From Pseudomonadota bacterium (GTDB lineage Bacteria; Pseudomonadota; Alphaproteobacteria; Sphingomonadales; Sphingomonadaceae), in assembly GCA_023417515.1 (NCBI GenBank), contig JAEZFL010000127.1, forward strand, positions 1 through 62,388: 62,388 nucleotides of DNA, given 5' to 3'. Every line of letters starts with the position of its first letter. Positions within the stretch are counted from its first letter, which is position 1. Below are positions 26,093-34,082 of the stretch, piece by piece. The notes beneath the pieces are model-generated. The model worked only from the letters and a program-made list of their open reading frames with translations, did not search any database and was not told where the DNA came from. The position numbers and the translations under genes were made by a program.

Positions 26093-26709
26093 GACGGGGG
26101 GCGCTCTTCGCAGGCTTCGCGGTGCTGGCCGGCGCCTGGCTGCTCGCCGCGGCGCGGCTCGGCATGACCGGGCACATGGCGGCGCACATGGCGGCGGTCG
26201 CGGTCGCGGCGCCGCTCGTCTCCTATGGAATCGCCGGCACGCGATTTGATCCCGCGACTCGGTGGCCGAGCCTGGTCGCGCCGCTGGCGATGTCGCTGGT
26301 CGAGCTGGTCGTGGTGTGGGGGTGGCATCTCCCCGCGGCGCGCATCGTCGCCGCCTCGGGTCCGTTCGGCCTCATCCTCGAGCAGGCGATGTTCTTCGCC
26401 GCCGGGCTGCTGCTGTGGAGCGCCTGCCTCGGCGCGAGCGATGCGGGCAACAGCGCTCGGCGTGCGGCGGGGGTCGGAGCTTTACTGCTCACCACCATGC
26501 ACATGACCCTGCTCGGCGTACTCATAGCGCTGGCGCCGCGACGTTTGTTCGAAGGCCACGGCCACTCGTTGCTCGGCCTCGATCCCATGCTCGACCAGCA
26601 GGCGTCCGGAGTCGTCATGCTGCTCGTCGGCGGCGGAAGCTATCTCCTCGGCGGCTTGCTGCTGCTCGCCGGGATGCTTCGCTCGGCTCCCGCGAAGGCC
26701 GCGTCGTGA
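26089..26709 (+). CDS. CtaG/caa3_CtaG-type oxidase assembly protein
   Basis: 206 residues, about five to six TM helices. The TGHMAAHMAA motif near residues 27-36 and TTMHMTLLG are typical of the caa3_CtaG family, integral membrane proteins linked to copper delivery to haem-copper oxidases. It is coupled by ATGA to the gene before it and overlaps the cytochrome gene after it. The truncated N-terminus (206 against about 270 in Bacillus CtaG) fits the short proteobacterial form. Confidence 0.72.
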   Translation: MRRGALFAGFAVLAGAWLLAAARLGMTGHMAAHMAAVAVAAPLVSYGIAGTRFDPATRWPSLVAPLAMSLVELVVVWGWHLPAARIVAASGPFGLILEQAMFFAAGLLLWSACLGASDAGNSARRAAGVGALLLTTMHMTLLGVLIALAPRRLFEGHGHSLLGLDPMLDQQASGVVMLLVGGGSYLLGGLLLLAGMLRSAPAKAAS

Positions 26710-27794
26710 TGATGATCAAGGTCACCTGGACCCGGGTCCTGCTCGGTCTCGCCTTGCTCGCGACGGTAGGGATGACGGTCGCGTGGCTCGGGATCATCAA
26801 TATCGGCGCCTCGACCGGCCATTGGGCGATCACCGACAAGTTTCTGCACTGGACGATGCGCAACGCGGTTCGCACCCAGTCCGCGCTGACCGTCGCCGAG
26901 CCCGCGTCGGATCCGAGCGGGCTGGTCTCGGCCGCCGGCCACTATGCCGCAACCTGCGCCTTCTGCCACGGCGCCCCCGGCGAGCCGCTGCCGCCGATGA
27001 TGCAGTCCGCCACCCCGCCCGCGCCGAGCCTCCTCGAGACCGCGCATGAATGGAACGACCGGCAGCTGTTCTGGATCGTCAAGCATGGCGTGAAGTTCAC
27101 CGCGATGCCGGCCTGGACGTCGATGGAGCGCGACGACGAGGTGCGGCGGATGGTGGCCCTGGTCCGGCGCCTGCCGGAGATGAGCCCGGCGGACTATCGC
27201 AGCCTCGCTTATGGCGGTCCTTCAGGACGGATCGTCGCCGGGCGCTCGATGACCCTGACCGAGGCGCTTCCGGACTGCGCACGATGCCACGGTGCCGACG
27301 GCCAGGGACGTGGCCAGCCCGACATCCCGATCCTCGGCGGGCAGCGGCCCGAATATCTGTTCGCGTCGCTGCAGGGCTATGCGTCCGGCCGCCGTCACAG
27401 CGGCGTGATGCAGTCGGCCGCGGCGCGGCTCAGTCCCCAGGCGATGCGCGAGCTTGCGCTCCATTACGCCGCCCAGCCTGGGCTCGCCGCGGCCGCAGCG
27501 CCGGCGCCGGCCGCAACGTCCGACATGGACCGGCTTGCGGCGCAGGTCGTCGAGCGCGGCCTGCCCGAGGCAAACCTCCCCGCCTGCGCCAGCTGCCATT
27601 CGAACACGGGACTGCGCGGCTATCCGGTGCTGGCGGGCCAGCGCCCCGGCTATCTCGCCGGACGCCTGAGGCTGTGGCGCCAGGGCGAGGAGATCGAGGC
27701 GCGCCGGCCCAACGAGCCGATGCCGGTCATCGCCCGCCGCATTCCCGAGCATCTCATCGAGCCGCTCGCGGCCCATTTCGCCCGCCAGCGCTGA
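26709..27794 (+). CDS. Membrane-anchored triheme cytochrome c
   Basis: About 361 residues; starts at GTG 26706, ATG 26709 or ATG 26712 all overlap or abut the previous stop. An N-terminal hydrophobic segment (9-31) acts as signal anchor. Three CxxCH haem sites: CAFCH (83-87), CARCH (190-194) and CASCH (293-297), so three cytochrome c domains in a row. The third is shorter than the others. Probably an electron donor to the caa3-like oxidase encoded upstream, possibly taking electrons from a dehydrogenase elsewhere. Confidence 0.88.
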   Translation: MMIKVTWTRVLLGLALLATVGMTVAWLGIINIGASTGHWAITDKFLHWTMRNAVRTQSALTVAEPASDPSGLVSAAGHYAATCAFCHGAPGEPLPPMMQSATPPAPSLLETAHEWNDRQLFWIVKHGVKFTAMPAWTSMERDDEVRRMVALVRRLPEMSPADYRSLAYGGPSGRIVAGRSMTLTEALPDCARCHGADGQGRGQPDIPILGGQRPEYLFASLQGYASGRRHSGVMQSAAARLSPQAMRELALHYAAQPGLAAAAAPAPAATSDMDRLAAQVVERGLPEANLPACASCHSNTGLRGYPVLAGQRPGYLAGRLRLWRQGEEIEARRPNEPMPVIARRIPEHLIEPLAAHFARQR

Positions 27795-27797
27795 TCC

Positions 27798-27826
27798 CAC
27801 CGTCACCGAAAGGTAACGCAGCCGTC
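27798..27826 (+). promoter_or_regulatory. Pho box: three heptamers with 11-base phasing
   Basis: CCGTCAC (27798-27804), AGGTAAC (27809-27815) and CCGTCAC (27820-27826) are spaced exactly 11 bases apart, as in PhoB sites (CTGTCAC-N4 repeats). They lie just after the cytochrome c stop and about 80 bases before the phoB fragment. This would be the autoregulatory site of phoB. Confidence 0.7.
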
Positions 27827-27908
27827 ACGCTGCCTTCGCTTGCGCGCCTTACCCGCCGAAGCAACGGAGGTGGGACGCGATGGTCTCGATCGTTTCGGAT
27901 GTGCGCGA

Positions 27909-28055
27909 ATGAGGGGCCGGCTGCTCCTCGTTGAGGACGATGACGGGCTCGCCGAGCTTCTGCGCTGGCATTTCGAGCGCGAGGAGTTCGACGTCGAGCG
28001 CACTCCGGACGGCGAGGAAGCGCTCCTGCTCGCCAAGGAGAATCCGCCCGACATC
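27909..28055 (+). pseudogene. phoB: phoB 5' fragment (receiver N-terminus)
   Basis: From ATG 27909 the frame reads MRGRLLLVEDDDGLAELL and on to about residue 49, ending ENPPDIV. This is the start of a PhoB-type receiver: acidic pocket present, but the phosphoacceptor Asp and everything after it are lost. At about 28055 the sequence switches to a TonB-receptor tail in another frame. The intact Pho box upstream supports the identification. It is either a deletion scar or an assembly join. Confidence 0.7.
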
Positions 28056-28470
28056 GTTCGTCGGCCCGGACCTGCAGCCGGTCGAGGCGCGGCTGCTGTT
28101 CCGTTATGGCGCGCCGCTAACCGGTCAGTCGGACCATCTGGTCAACGTCCAGCTCGGAATCGAGGACACGGACCGGCTGAGCCAGGCCACCTTGCTGTTC
28201 AACTATGCCAGCGAACGGGTGACCAGCCGCGGTCCGATCCAGGGCAGCGCGCGCCAGCCGGACATCGTCGAGCGCCCGGGCCTGCGCGTGGATTTCGTCG
28301 CCCGGCAGGCCGTTCCGCTGGGCGGCGTCGAGGCCAAGCTCCAGCTCGAGGCGCGCAACCTGTTCGGTCAGGATTATCGCGAGGTCCAGGAATTCGGCGA
28401 CAATCTCGTTTCGATCAACTCCTACGACGTCGGGACCAGCTTCAGCCTGGGCCTGAAAGTCCTCTTCTAG
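28056..28470 (+). pseudogene. TonB-dependent receptor, C-terminal barrel fragment
   Basis: The frame from about 28056 reads VGPDLQPVEARLLFRYG, then alternating strands (LLFNYASERVTSRG, VDFVARQAVPLGG, LQLEARNLFGQDYREVQ) and ends in LKVLF followed by TAG, as TonB-dependent outer-membrane receptors do. About 138 residues remain of a protein that normally has 700-1000; plug and TonB box are gone. There is no start codon of its own next to a ribosome binding site. It overlaps the convergent racemase gene by four bases. Confidence 0.72.
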
Positions 28471-29585
28471 GGCCGCGAGCCCGCCCAGTCCGCCAATATG
28501 GCAGCTGGCTCCTCGCGCTCCAGCGGGACCCGGCCCGGCGGGGCCGCAGGCGTGGCGGAGAAGCGCGGCGCCGGCGCCGGCTGGCGCACTCCGTCGATCT
28601 CGCAATAGGTGCCGCGGGCGGCGAGATGCGGGTGGCCTGCCGCCTCGTCCGGATCGAGGACCGGGGCGAAGCAGGCGTCGCTGCCTTCGAGCAGGTCGCA
28701 CCATTCGTCGCGGGTGCGAGTCAGGAAAAGCTCGGCGAAGCGCCGTCTCAGCTCGGGCCAGCGCGCCTGATCGTATCCGTTGGCGAAATCGGGATCCTCA
28801 GCCAGCCCGAGCCTCACGCATAGCTGCTGGTAGAAGCGGGGTTCGATCGCACCGATCGAGATGAAGCCGCCGTCGGCGCAGCGATAGGTCGCATACCAAT
28901 GAGGCCCGTCAAGCATGCTGGCGCCGCGTTCATTGACCATCTGCCCTGCGGCGCGAAGGCTCATCAGCAGGCTCATCATATGCGCGCTGCCGTCGACGAT
29001 CGCCGCGTCGACGATCTGCCCGCTCCCGGTCTGGCGAGCACTCATGACCGCCGCGAGCAGGCCGACCGCCAGATAGAGCGCGCCGCCGCCGACGTCGCCG
29101 ACCAGGGTGGGCGAAGCCATTGGCGGCTCGCCGGGCTGGCCCGCATACCAGAGAGCGCCCGACAGGCCGATATAGTTGATGTCGTGACCGGCGGCATGGG
29201 CGAGCGGGCCGCTCTGGCCCCAGCCGGTCATCCGCCCATAAGCAAGCCGTGGGTTGCGGGCGAGGCAGACGTCCGGCCCAAGCCCGAGCCGCTCCATCAC
29301 GCCGGGCCGCATCCCTTCGATCAGCGCATCGGCATGTTCGACCAAAGCGAGCACGGTCTCGACGCCGAGCGGTGACTTGAGATCGGCCGCGACCGCGCGC
29401 TTGCCGCGGTTGAAGAGGGCGCCGGGCCCAAGGTCGATCGCCTCGGCGCCGGCCGCCTCGCGCTCGACAAGGATCACGTCGGCGCCGAGATCCGCGAGCA
29501 GCATGCCGCAGAAGGGCGCCGGACCGATTCCGGCGATCTCGACGATACGAAGCCCTGCCAACGGGCCGACGCTTGGGTCCGACAC
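28467..29585 (-). CDS. CaiB/BaiF family CoA-transferase, alpha-methylacyl-CoA racemase type
   Basis: 372 residues, GTG start. Class III CoA-transferase fold: GLRIVEIAGIGPAPFCGMLLADLGADV at the N-terminus, EGMRPGVMERLGLGPD, RMTGWGQSGPLAHAAGHDINY with the His of the racemase pair, and PTLVGDVGGGAL with the Asp. These fit the Amacr branch, which epimerises 2-methylacyl-CoA esters in branched lipid or sterol side-chain breakdown. It stands alone and is convergent with the receptor fragment. Confidence 0.85.
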   Translation of the reverse strand: MSDPSVGPLAGLRIVEIAGIGPAPFCGMLLADLGADVILVEREAAGAEAIDLGPGALFNRGKRAVAADLKSPLGVETVLALVEHADALIEGMRPGVMERLGLGPDVCLARNPRLAYGRMTGWGQSGPLAHAAGHDINYIGLSGALWYAGQPGEPPMASPTLVGDVGGGALYLAVGLLAAVMSARQTGSGQIVDAAIVDGSAHMMSLLMSLRAAGQMVNERGASMLDGPHWYATYRCADGGFISIGAIEPRFYQQLCVRLGLAEDPDFANGYDQARWPELRRRFAELFLTRTRDEWCDLLEGSDACFAPVLDPDEAAGHPHLAARGTYCEIDGVRQPAPAPRFSATPAAPPGRVPLEREEPAAILADWAGSRP

Positions 29586-29702
29586 GCGCGCCAGCTAAGG
29601 TGAAGCGACCCGGCGCAGCAAGCGAATTGAGCCGCGAACCCGGCCGCAACCGGACTTTAACCGCGATGACGTAGCTCGGGCGCTTCAGGAGAATCTGGGC
29701 GA

Positions 29703-30182
29703 ATGAACCTCAAGGACATCAGACTGTTCGGATTGGTCATCCTCGGAGGGCTTGCGGTCGGCTGGATGATGCCCGGGGAGAGCGCGGACGCGCCTCAACC
29801 CCAGGCGGCCGGCGCGGTGCCCGAGACGGACGAGAGTGGCGGCGGCGGCGTGTTCGGCAGCGACAGCGCCAGCGCCAGCCGCGGGGCCGGCCGAACCGTC
29901 ACGAGCGGACGATATGTGCCGCCCGAGGACGGCAGGAGCGATCCGATCAACTGGGTCCGCCCGCCCGATCGCTATCCCGTCATACCAGGGCAGGACATGG
30001 GCCAGGCGAGTGCGGCTCCCGCTACTGTGGCGCCCGCCGCTGCCCCGGCCTCGTCCCCGGCATCCGCCTCATGGGGCTCGGCTCCGGGAGGAAATTCGGG
30101 ATGGGGCGTGCAGGCCGGGGTTCCGTCGGCATCGTCCAGGCCGAACCCCGAAACCGCCGCCGCTCAAGCGCCCGCGCGATAG
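29703..30182 (+). CDS. Hypothetical membrane-anchored protein, Ala/Ser/Pro-rich
   Basis: 159 residues. One N-terminal hydrophobic segment (9-24, FGLVILGGLAVGWMMPG) and then a long low-complexity, probably disordered stretch rich in Ala, Ser, Gly and Pro, with one more ordered-looking patch (TSGRYVPPEDGRSDPINWVRPPDRYPV). I recognise no family. Probably exported and membrane-tethered. It is flanked by the racemase gene (divergent) and the TadE-like gene (convergent). Confidence 0.55.
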   Translation: MNLKDIRLFGLVILGGLAVGWMMPGESADAPQPQAAGAVPETDESGGGGVFGSDSASASRGAGRTVTSGRYVPPEDGRSDPINWVRPPDRYPVIPGQDMGQASAAPATVAPAAAPASSPASASWGSAPGGNSGWGVQAGVPSASSRPNPETAAAQAPAR

Positions 30183-30216
30183 CGGCCTCGCCGGCCGCGC
30201 CGCGGCCGCCCCACGA

Positions 30217-30957
30217 TCAAGCCTGAAAGGTGTTGCAGCTCCGCGGCGTCACCCGCCCGGTATTGTACAGCGTCTGGTCGGCGCGCTGGCGCACATTGTA
30301 CGCGCTTTCGTAGCGGATCTGGATCGGACCGAAGAGTCGTTCCGACACGATCGGCTGGTAGTTGTAGACTACCTCGACGACCATGATCGCGGTTCCGGAG
30401 GCCGCCGCGATCTGCCGCCCGGCCGGACCGACCGCATCGAGCGTCGCATGAGTGGGGTCGCTGCGCTGGCTGGCGGACGACAGGGTCGTTCGGTCGCTCT
30501 GATAGGTCTCGGTCCCGTTGATGATATTGCCGCCGTTGACGTTCTTGGGATTGCCGTAGCTGGACGCCACGTTGAGCGCGCCGTCGCAGCGCTGCCAGCG
30601 AATCCATTGCTTGCCGTTGCTGTTGCGCTCGAAGCTGCTCAGCGAGATCCGCCCATTCTGGGCGAAGCGGATGTTGTTGCCGGTCATCTTTGCACCGGTG
30701 AGAAGCTCGATGACATTCGCCTCGTCGATCCGGTCGCGCACCCGTGCCGCATTGTCCGCGGCCAGGGTGGCGATGTTGCTGACACGAAGGTGCGCGATGG
30801 CCAGGTTCGCGGTCTCGAAGCCGTACAGGCTGAGCGCCAGCAGGATCGGCAGCGAGAAGGCGAATTCGGTCAGCGCGAGGCCGCTGCTGCACCCCTTGAG
30901 GTCGCGCAGGAGCACCCGACGCCGGTGCCGGTGGAGCGGGCGAACGGCCGTCCTCAT
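30217..30957 (-). CDS. TadE-like pseudopilin-family protein
   Basis: 246 residues. N-terminal basic stretch followed by GLALTEFAFSLPILLALSLYGFE, the TadE/TadF-type hydrophobic helix with its conserved Glu. The rest is a soluble, probably extracytoplasmic domain with no motif I know; its single Cys pair (RCDGA, RSCNT) may form a disulphide. Last gene of three; ATG 30957 overlaps the stop of the preceding gene by ATGA. Confidence 0.75.
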   Translation of the reverse strand: MRTAVRPLHRHRRRVLLRDLKGCSSGLALTEFAFSLPILLALSLYGFETANLAIAHLRVSNIATLAADNAARVRDRIDEANVIELLTGAKMTGNNIRFAQNGRISLSSFERNSNGKQWIRWQRCDGALNVASSYGNPKNVNGGNIINGTETYQSDRTTLSSASQRSDPTHATLDAVGPAGRQIAAASGTAIMVVEVVYNYQPIVSERLFGPIQIRYESAYNVRQRADQTLYNTGRVTPRSCNTFQA

Positions 30958-31547
30958 GAGCAGCGCACCGTTGGCGCCGCGATGACCCGGCCCGCATAGG
31001 GCTGGTTGCGCAGCATCGTGTTGGCCGTGATCGTGTCGGTGTCGCTCCAGCCGAAGAAGCCGCCGACCGGGAACAGGCGGGGATAGCTGATGCTCGCCTG
31101 GTAGCGGACGATATCGTCCGCCTGGCCGAGGTTGTTCCGCCCGCGATCGAGATCGAAGCGCTGGTTGTTGTTATAATCCTCGTAGCAGTCGCCGACATTA
31201 TACTGGCCCACTGGAGCAGTGTCCTGGGTGATCGTCTCCGGCACCGCGACGTGGCTGAATTCGGTGTAGCTGTTGAACTGGGTGGTAATGGTCGCCTGGT
31301 GATGGAAGGCCTGAAGCCGTCCTTTCACATGGCTGTCGATGTCGGCGATCGGCACGTTGCCCACGGTCGCCAGACGGGCGGCTTCGTGAAGCGCGCCCTG
31401 CAGGACCGACGACACATACATTCGGTAGCCGAGCTCGAACGTTCCGAGCAGGATCATGCACAAGGCCGGGAGGATCATCGCAAACTCGATGATCGTCGCG
31501 CCGTCGCGCGCCCGTGCCAGGCGGGCCATGAGCGGGCGCATCGTCAT
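30954..31547 (-). CDS. TadE family protein
   Basis: 197 residues. RARDGATIIEFAMILPALCMILLGTFELG is the TadE signature (hydrophobic helix entered by xxxE-F). Then a helical region (VLQGALHEAARLATVG) typical of TadE and a C-terminal soluble part. ATG 31547 overlaps the stop of the vWA gene by ATGA, and its stop overlaps the next start the same way. TadE-type minor pseudopilins are processed by TadV-like peptidases in Flp pilus systems; no other tad genes are present here. Confidence 0.82.
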   Translation of the reverse strand: MTMRPLMARLARARDGATIIEFAMILPALCMILLGTFELGYRMYVSSVLQGALHEAARLATVGNVPIADIDSHVKGRLQAFHHQATITTQFNSYTEFSHVAVPETITQDTAPVGQYNVGDCYEDYNNNQRFDLDRGRNNLGQADDIVRYQASISYPRLFPVGGFFGWSDTDTITANTMLRNQPYAGRVIAAPTVRCS

Positions 31548-33340
31548 TGCGTCAGCCTCAGTGCGCCGATCTGGTTGCCGATCTCGCGGAAGCGGGAAAT
31601 CAGCTCGTCGCTGCTGCTCGCAACCGACGCATGGTTCGCGCTGGTCGCGCAGGACCGCATTTCCGACGACAAGGTGGTGCCGAACGCGATCACCCAGACC
31701 GTGATGCCCTGCCCGCGCGCGGCGTTGCAGACCATCTTGAAGCGCTGCATGTGGCGCGCGTTCACGTCCGAGCTTCCGCCGGTGATGCGTTCGTCGATAT
31801 TCTCGATGCCATAAGCCGAATAGGCGCCGCTGTTGGTGCTCAGCTGTCCGTCGGTCATGAAGATGACGTGGCGGGCGACCGGCATCCCTCCCCACACGGC
31901 GGGGTTGTCCGGCGCGAATGCACCGGCGGTCGAGATCATCCGAGCGCCCCAGATCATGCCGATGTCATGATAGGTGAAGCCGCGCGGAGTCAGGTTGTTG
32001 ACATATGCCTGCATCTCCGCCTCGGTCCACTCCTTCAGCCGCTCGGCCGGGAAAGGACAAGCATCCTGGTCGTTCGACGCGTCGTCGAGAAAGGCGCGGT
32101 CGTCACTCTGCGACGTGGTGAGCAGGTTCGAATCGGGCCGATACACGACATCCCGCCACGCCGGCCGCCAGCGCGTTTCCGCGGAATTGGGCATGAGGGT
32201 GATGTCGAGGTCGAACGCGCCCGTCGGAATGGTGAGATCGTTCGACGTGGTGATCGTGGAGATCGTGTCGCGTTCCTCGATGCATCCGTTCCACGTGCTG
32301 GTCGTGTTGGTCCCATTGCGCCGGGTCGGCAGCGGCACGGCCGTTCCCATCTTGAAGACCGACGTGTCGAACACCCGCGGCTCGTGGATCCACTCCTCGC
32401 TCGCACCTTCCGAGAAGGAATCGTTGTAGGTGATGGTGGTCACGTCGCAGGGCCGCCTGCTTCCCGAGCCGGGCCGAGCCACGATCTTCTGGGTCGCGGG
32501 ATAGCCGGTCGCCGGGGTGCGCGGCTGGATATAGGCGCTGCACTCCGAATTGGTCATGTTGCTGCCGACGCGCTGGACGGTGCGGGTCACGTAAACCGGG
32601 GTACGCGACGGATAGGTCCAATTGTCTGCAAGATAGCTGTTGCTCATCGCGCGGATGGCGGCGCCGACGTTGACGGTCGTCGAATAAGGGACGACGCCGT
32701 AGCGCAGACGCATGTTGTTGGCCCTCAATTGGGCCTGGATCGGCGCCAGTTCGTCATAGAGCTCCATCACCGCCGAACGCAAAGCGGCGATCTTCCGGTT
32801 GGCGTCGACACTGGTGTTGTTGTCGTTGATGTCGCGGTTCATCGAGCCGGTGACGTCGAGAACCAGCATCACGTCGGTGTTGACGAAATTGAGCGACGCG
32901 TCGCAGGTGACGCTGAGCGGCAGCGTGCCGTAGCCGAACAGCCGCATGATCGTCGTCGGGATGGTGGTCGACGCGGCGACCCTGACGGTGCCCGAGCTCG
33001 GGCGGGTCACGGCCGGGGTGAAGGCGGCGGTCTGGTAGAGCCCCTGCTGGAAATTGAAGTTGAAGAAGCGCTTCGCCTCATCCTCGACCGTCTGGCTCAT
33101 CTGGTCATCGCTCATGACCCGGCGGCCGGCGAGCGCGGCGGAGTCGCAGGCGGCCTGAAGGCGCTGCTTGGCCATATAGGCGCGGCTGATGTCCACGCCC
33201 GAGCCGATCATCGCGGTCAGCGGCACCAGCGCCGCGCCGACGATGGCGAGCGTGTTGCCCTTCCGGTCGCGGGCGAGGCGGCCGAGAATGCCGCGATGCT
33301 TCACCCCTTTGCGTCCATTGGCCGTGTCTTGCATGCTCAT
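31544..33340 (-). CDS. TadG-like protein with von Willebrand A domain
   Basis: 598 residues. A TadG_N-type helix near 28-50 (GNTLAIVGAALVPLTAMIGSGVD) is followed by ISRAYMAKQRLQAACDSAALAG. The vWA domain starts near 155 with the MIDAS motif DVTGSM (162-167) and is interrupted by a long insertion (about 240-430) rich in Thr, Asn and Arg before the second half resumes at HVIFMTDGQLS. Start ATG 33340 with GGAG six bases upstream. TadG proteins help anchor or assemble Flp pili. First gene of the three-gene set. Confidence 0.83.
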   Translation of the reverse strand: MSMQDTANGRKGVKHRGILGRLARDRKGNTLAIVGAALVPLTAMIGSGVDISRAYMAKQRLQAACDSAALAGRRVMSDDQMSQTVEDEAKRFFNFNFQQGLYQTAAFTPAVTRPSSGTVRVAASTTIPTTIMRLFGYGTLPLSVTCDASLNFVNTDVMLVLDVTGSMNRDINDNNTSVDANRKIAALRSAVMELYDELAPIQAQLRANNMRLRYGVVPYSTTVNVGAAIRAMSNSYLADNWTYPSRTPVYVTRTVQRVGSNMTNSECSAYIQPRTPATGYPATQKIVARPGSGSRRPCDVTTITYNDSFSEGASEEWIHEPRVFDTSVFKMGTAVPLPTRRNGTNTTSTWNGCIEERDTISTITTSNDLTIPTGAFDLDITLMPNSAETRWRPAWRDVVYRPDSNLLTTSQSDDRAFLDDASNDQDACPFPAERLKEWTEAEMQAYVNNLTPRGFTYHDIGMIWGARMISTAGAFAPDNPAVWGGMPVARHVIFMTDGQLSTNSGAYSAYGIENIDERITGGSSDVNARHMQRFKMVCNAARGQGITVWVIAFGTTLSSEMRSCATSANHASVASSSDELISRFREIGNQIGALRLTQ

Positions 33341-33474
33341 GCAGCGCTCCTGCCGGCCCCGAGACGGGGTGGCCGGTCGTGCGGGAATGACAGAAGAACG
33401 GCTAAGAGGCCTTCACCGGAAATGGTTAGCCAATCGTTACCCACTGCATCTGTGGGTTTCGGGGAGCCTGGTTC

Positions 33475-34071
33475 CTACTGAGGAGGCGCTTCGGCGCGGA
33501 GGAGAAGACCGTCGATCGGCTGGACGGCACCGTTGCCGACCGCGCTTTCCGCGCCGGCGAGTCGCGCCCGGGCGCCGTCGGCGGTGCTGACCAGGATCGC
33601 CTCGCCGTCGCGCGCGAAGGTCAGCATCGTGTCGGCCATGGTGCGCATCTGCACCGGCTCGTTGTGCGCCGCGGTGATCGCTGCATCGATGTCGCGGCGG
33701 GTGAGCAGGCCGGGGACGATATGCGCGCGGAGCAGCGCGACCGCCTGCGGTCGCATCGCCTCGCCGCGAAGCTCGCCGAGGCGTTGCTCCCCGAGGCCGC
33801 TCTGCAGAGCGGCGTTGGTCGGGGCGAAGACAGTATAGGGTCCGACGCCTTCGAGGACGGTTGCGAGGCCGGAGCTGTCGACCAGAGCGGACGTCGCGCT
33901 CAGATCCGACTCGCCGCGAAGCGCGGTGACGATCGTCCCCTGACCTGCCGCGACGCTGGCATTGGCGGAAGCATTGTCCTGCTCGTTCCCGGCCGCCTGG
34001 TTGCCGCTGTCGGAACAGCCGGCGGCGGCCAGGCACGCCGCCGCCGCGAGCACGAACGCGCTCTTTCTCAT
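33475..34071 (-). CDS. Fasciclin (FAS1) domain lipoprotein
   Basis: 198 residues. Lipobox LAAAGC puts the lipidated Cys at 19. After a low-complexity linker, a FAS1 domain: GPYTVFAPTNAAL (H1 motif), then LLRAHIVPGLLTRRDI (the conserved xxYHIVxG element here RAHIVPG), and NGAVQPIDGLLL in the H2-like segment. FAS1 domains mediate adhesion. Not in an obvious operon; 11 bases downstream of the Arg/Asp-rich protein gene. Confidence 0.85.
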   Translation of the reverse strand: MRKSAFVLAAAACLAAAGCSDSGNQAAGNEQDNASANASVAAGQGTIVTALRGESDLSATSALVDSSGLATVLEGVGPYTVFAPTNAALQSGLGEQRLGELRGEAMRPQAVALLRAHIVPGLLTRRDIDAAITAAHNEPVQMRTMADTMLTFARDGEAILVSTADGARARLAGAESAVGNGAVQPIDGLLLRAEAPPQ

Positions 34072-34082
34072 CGGTTCTCCCT

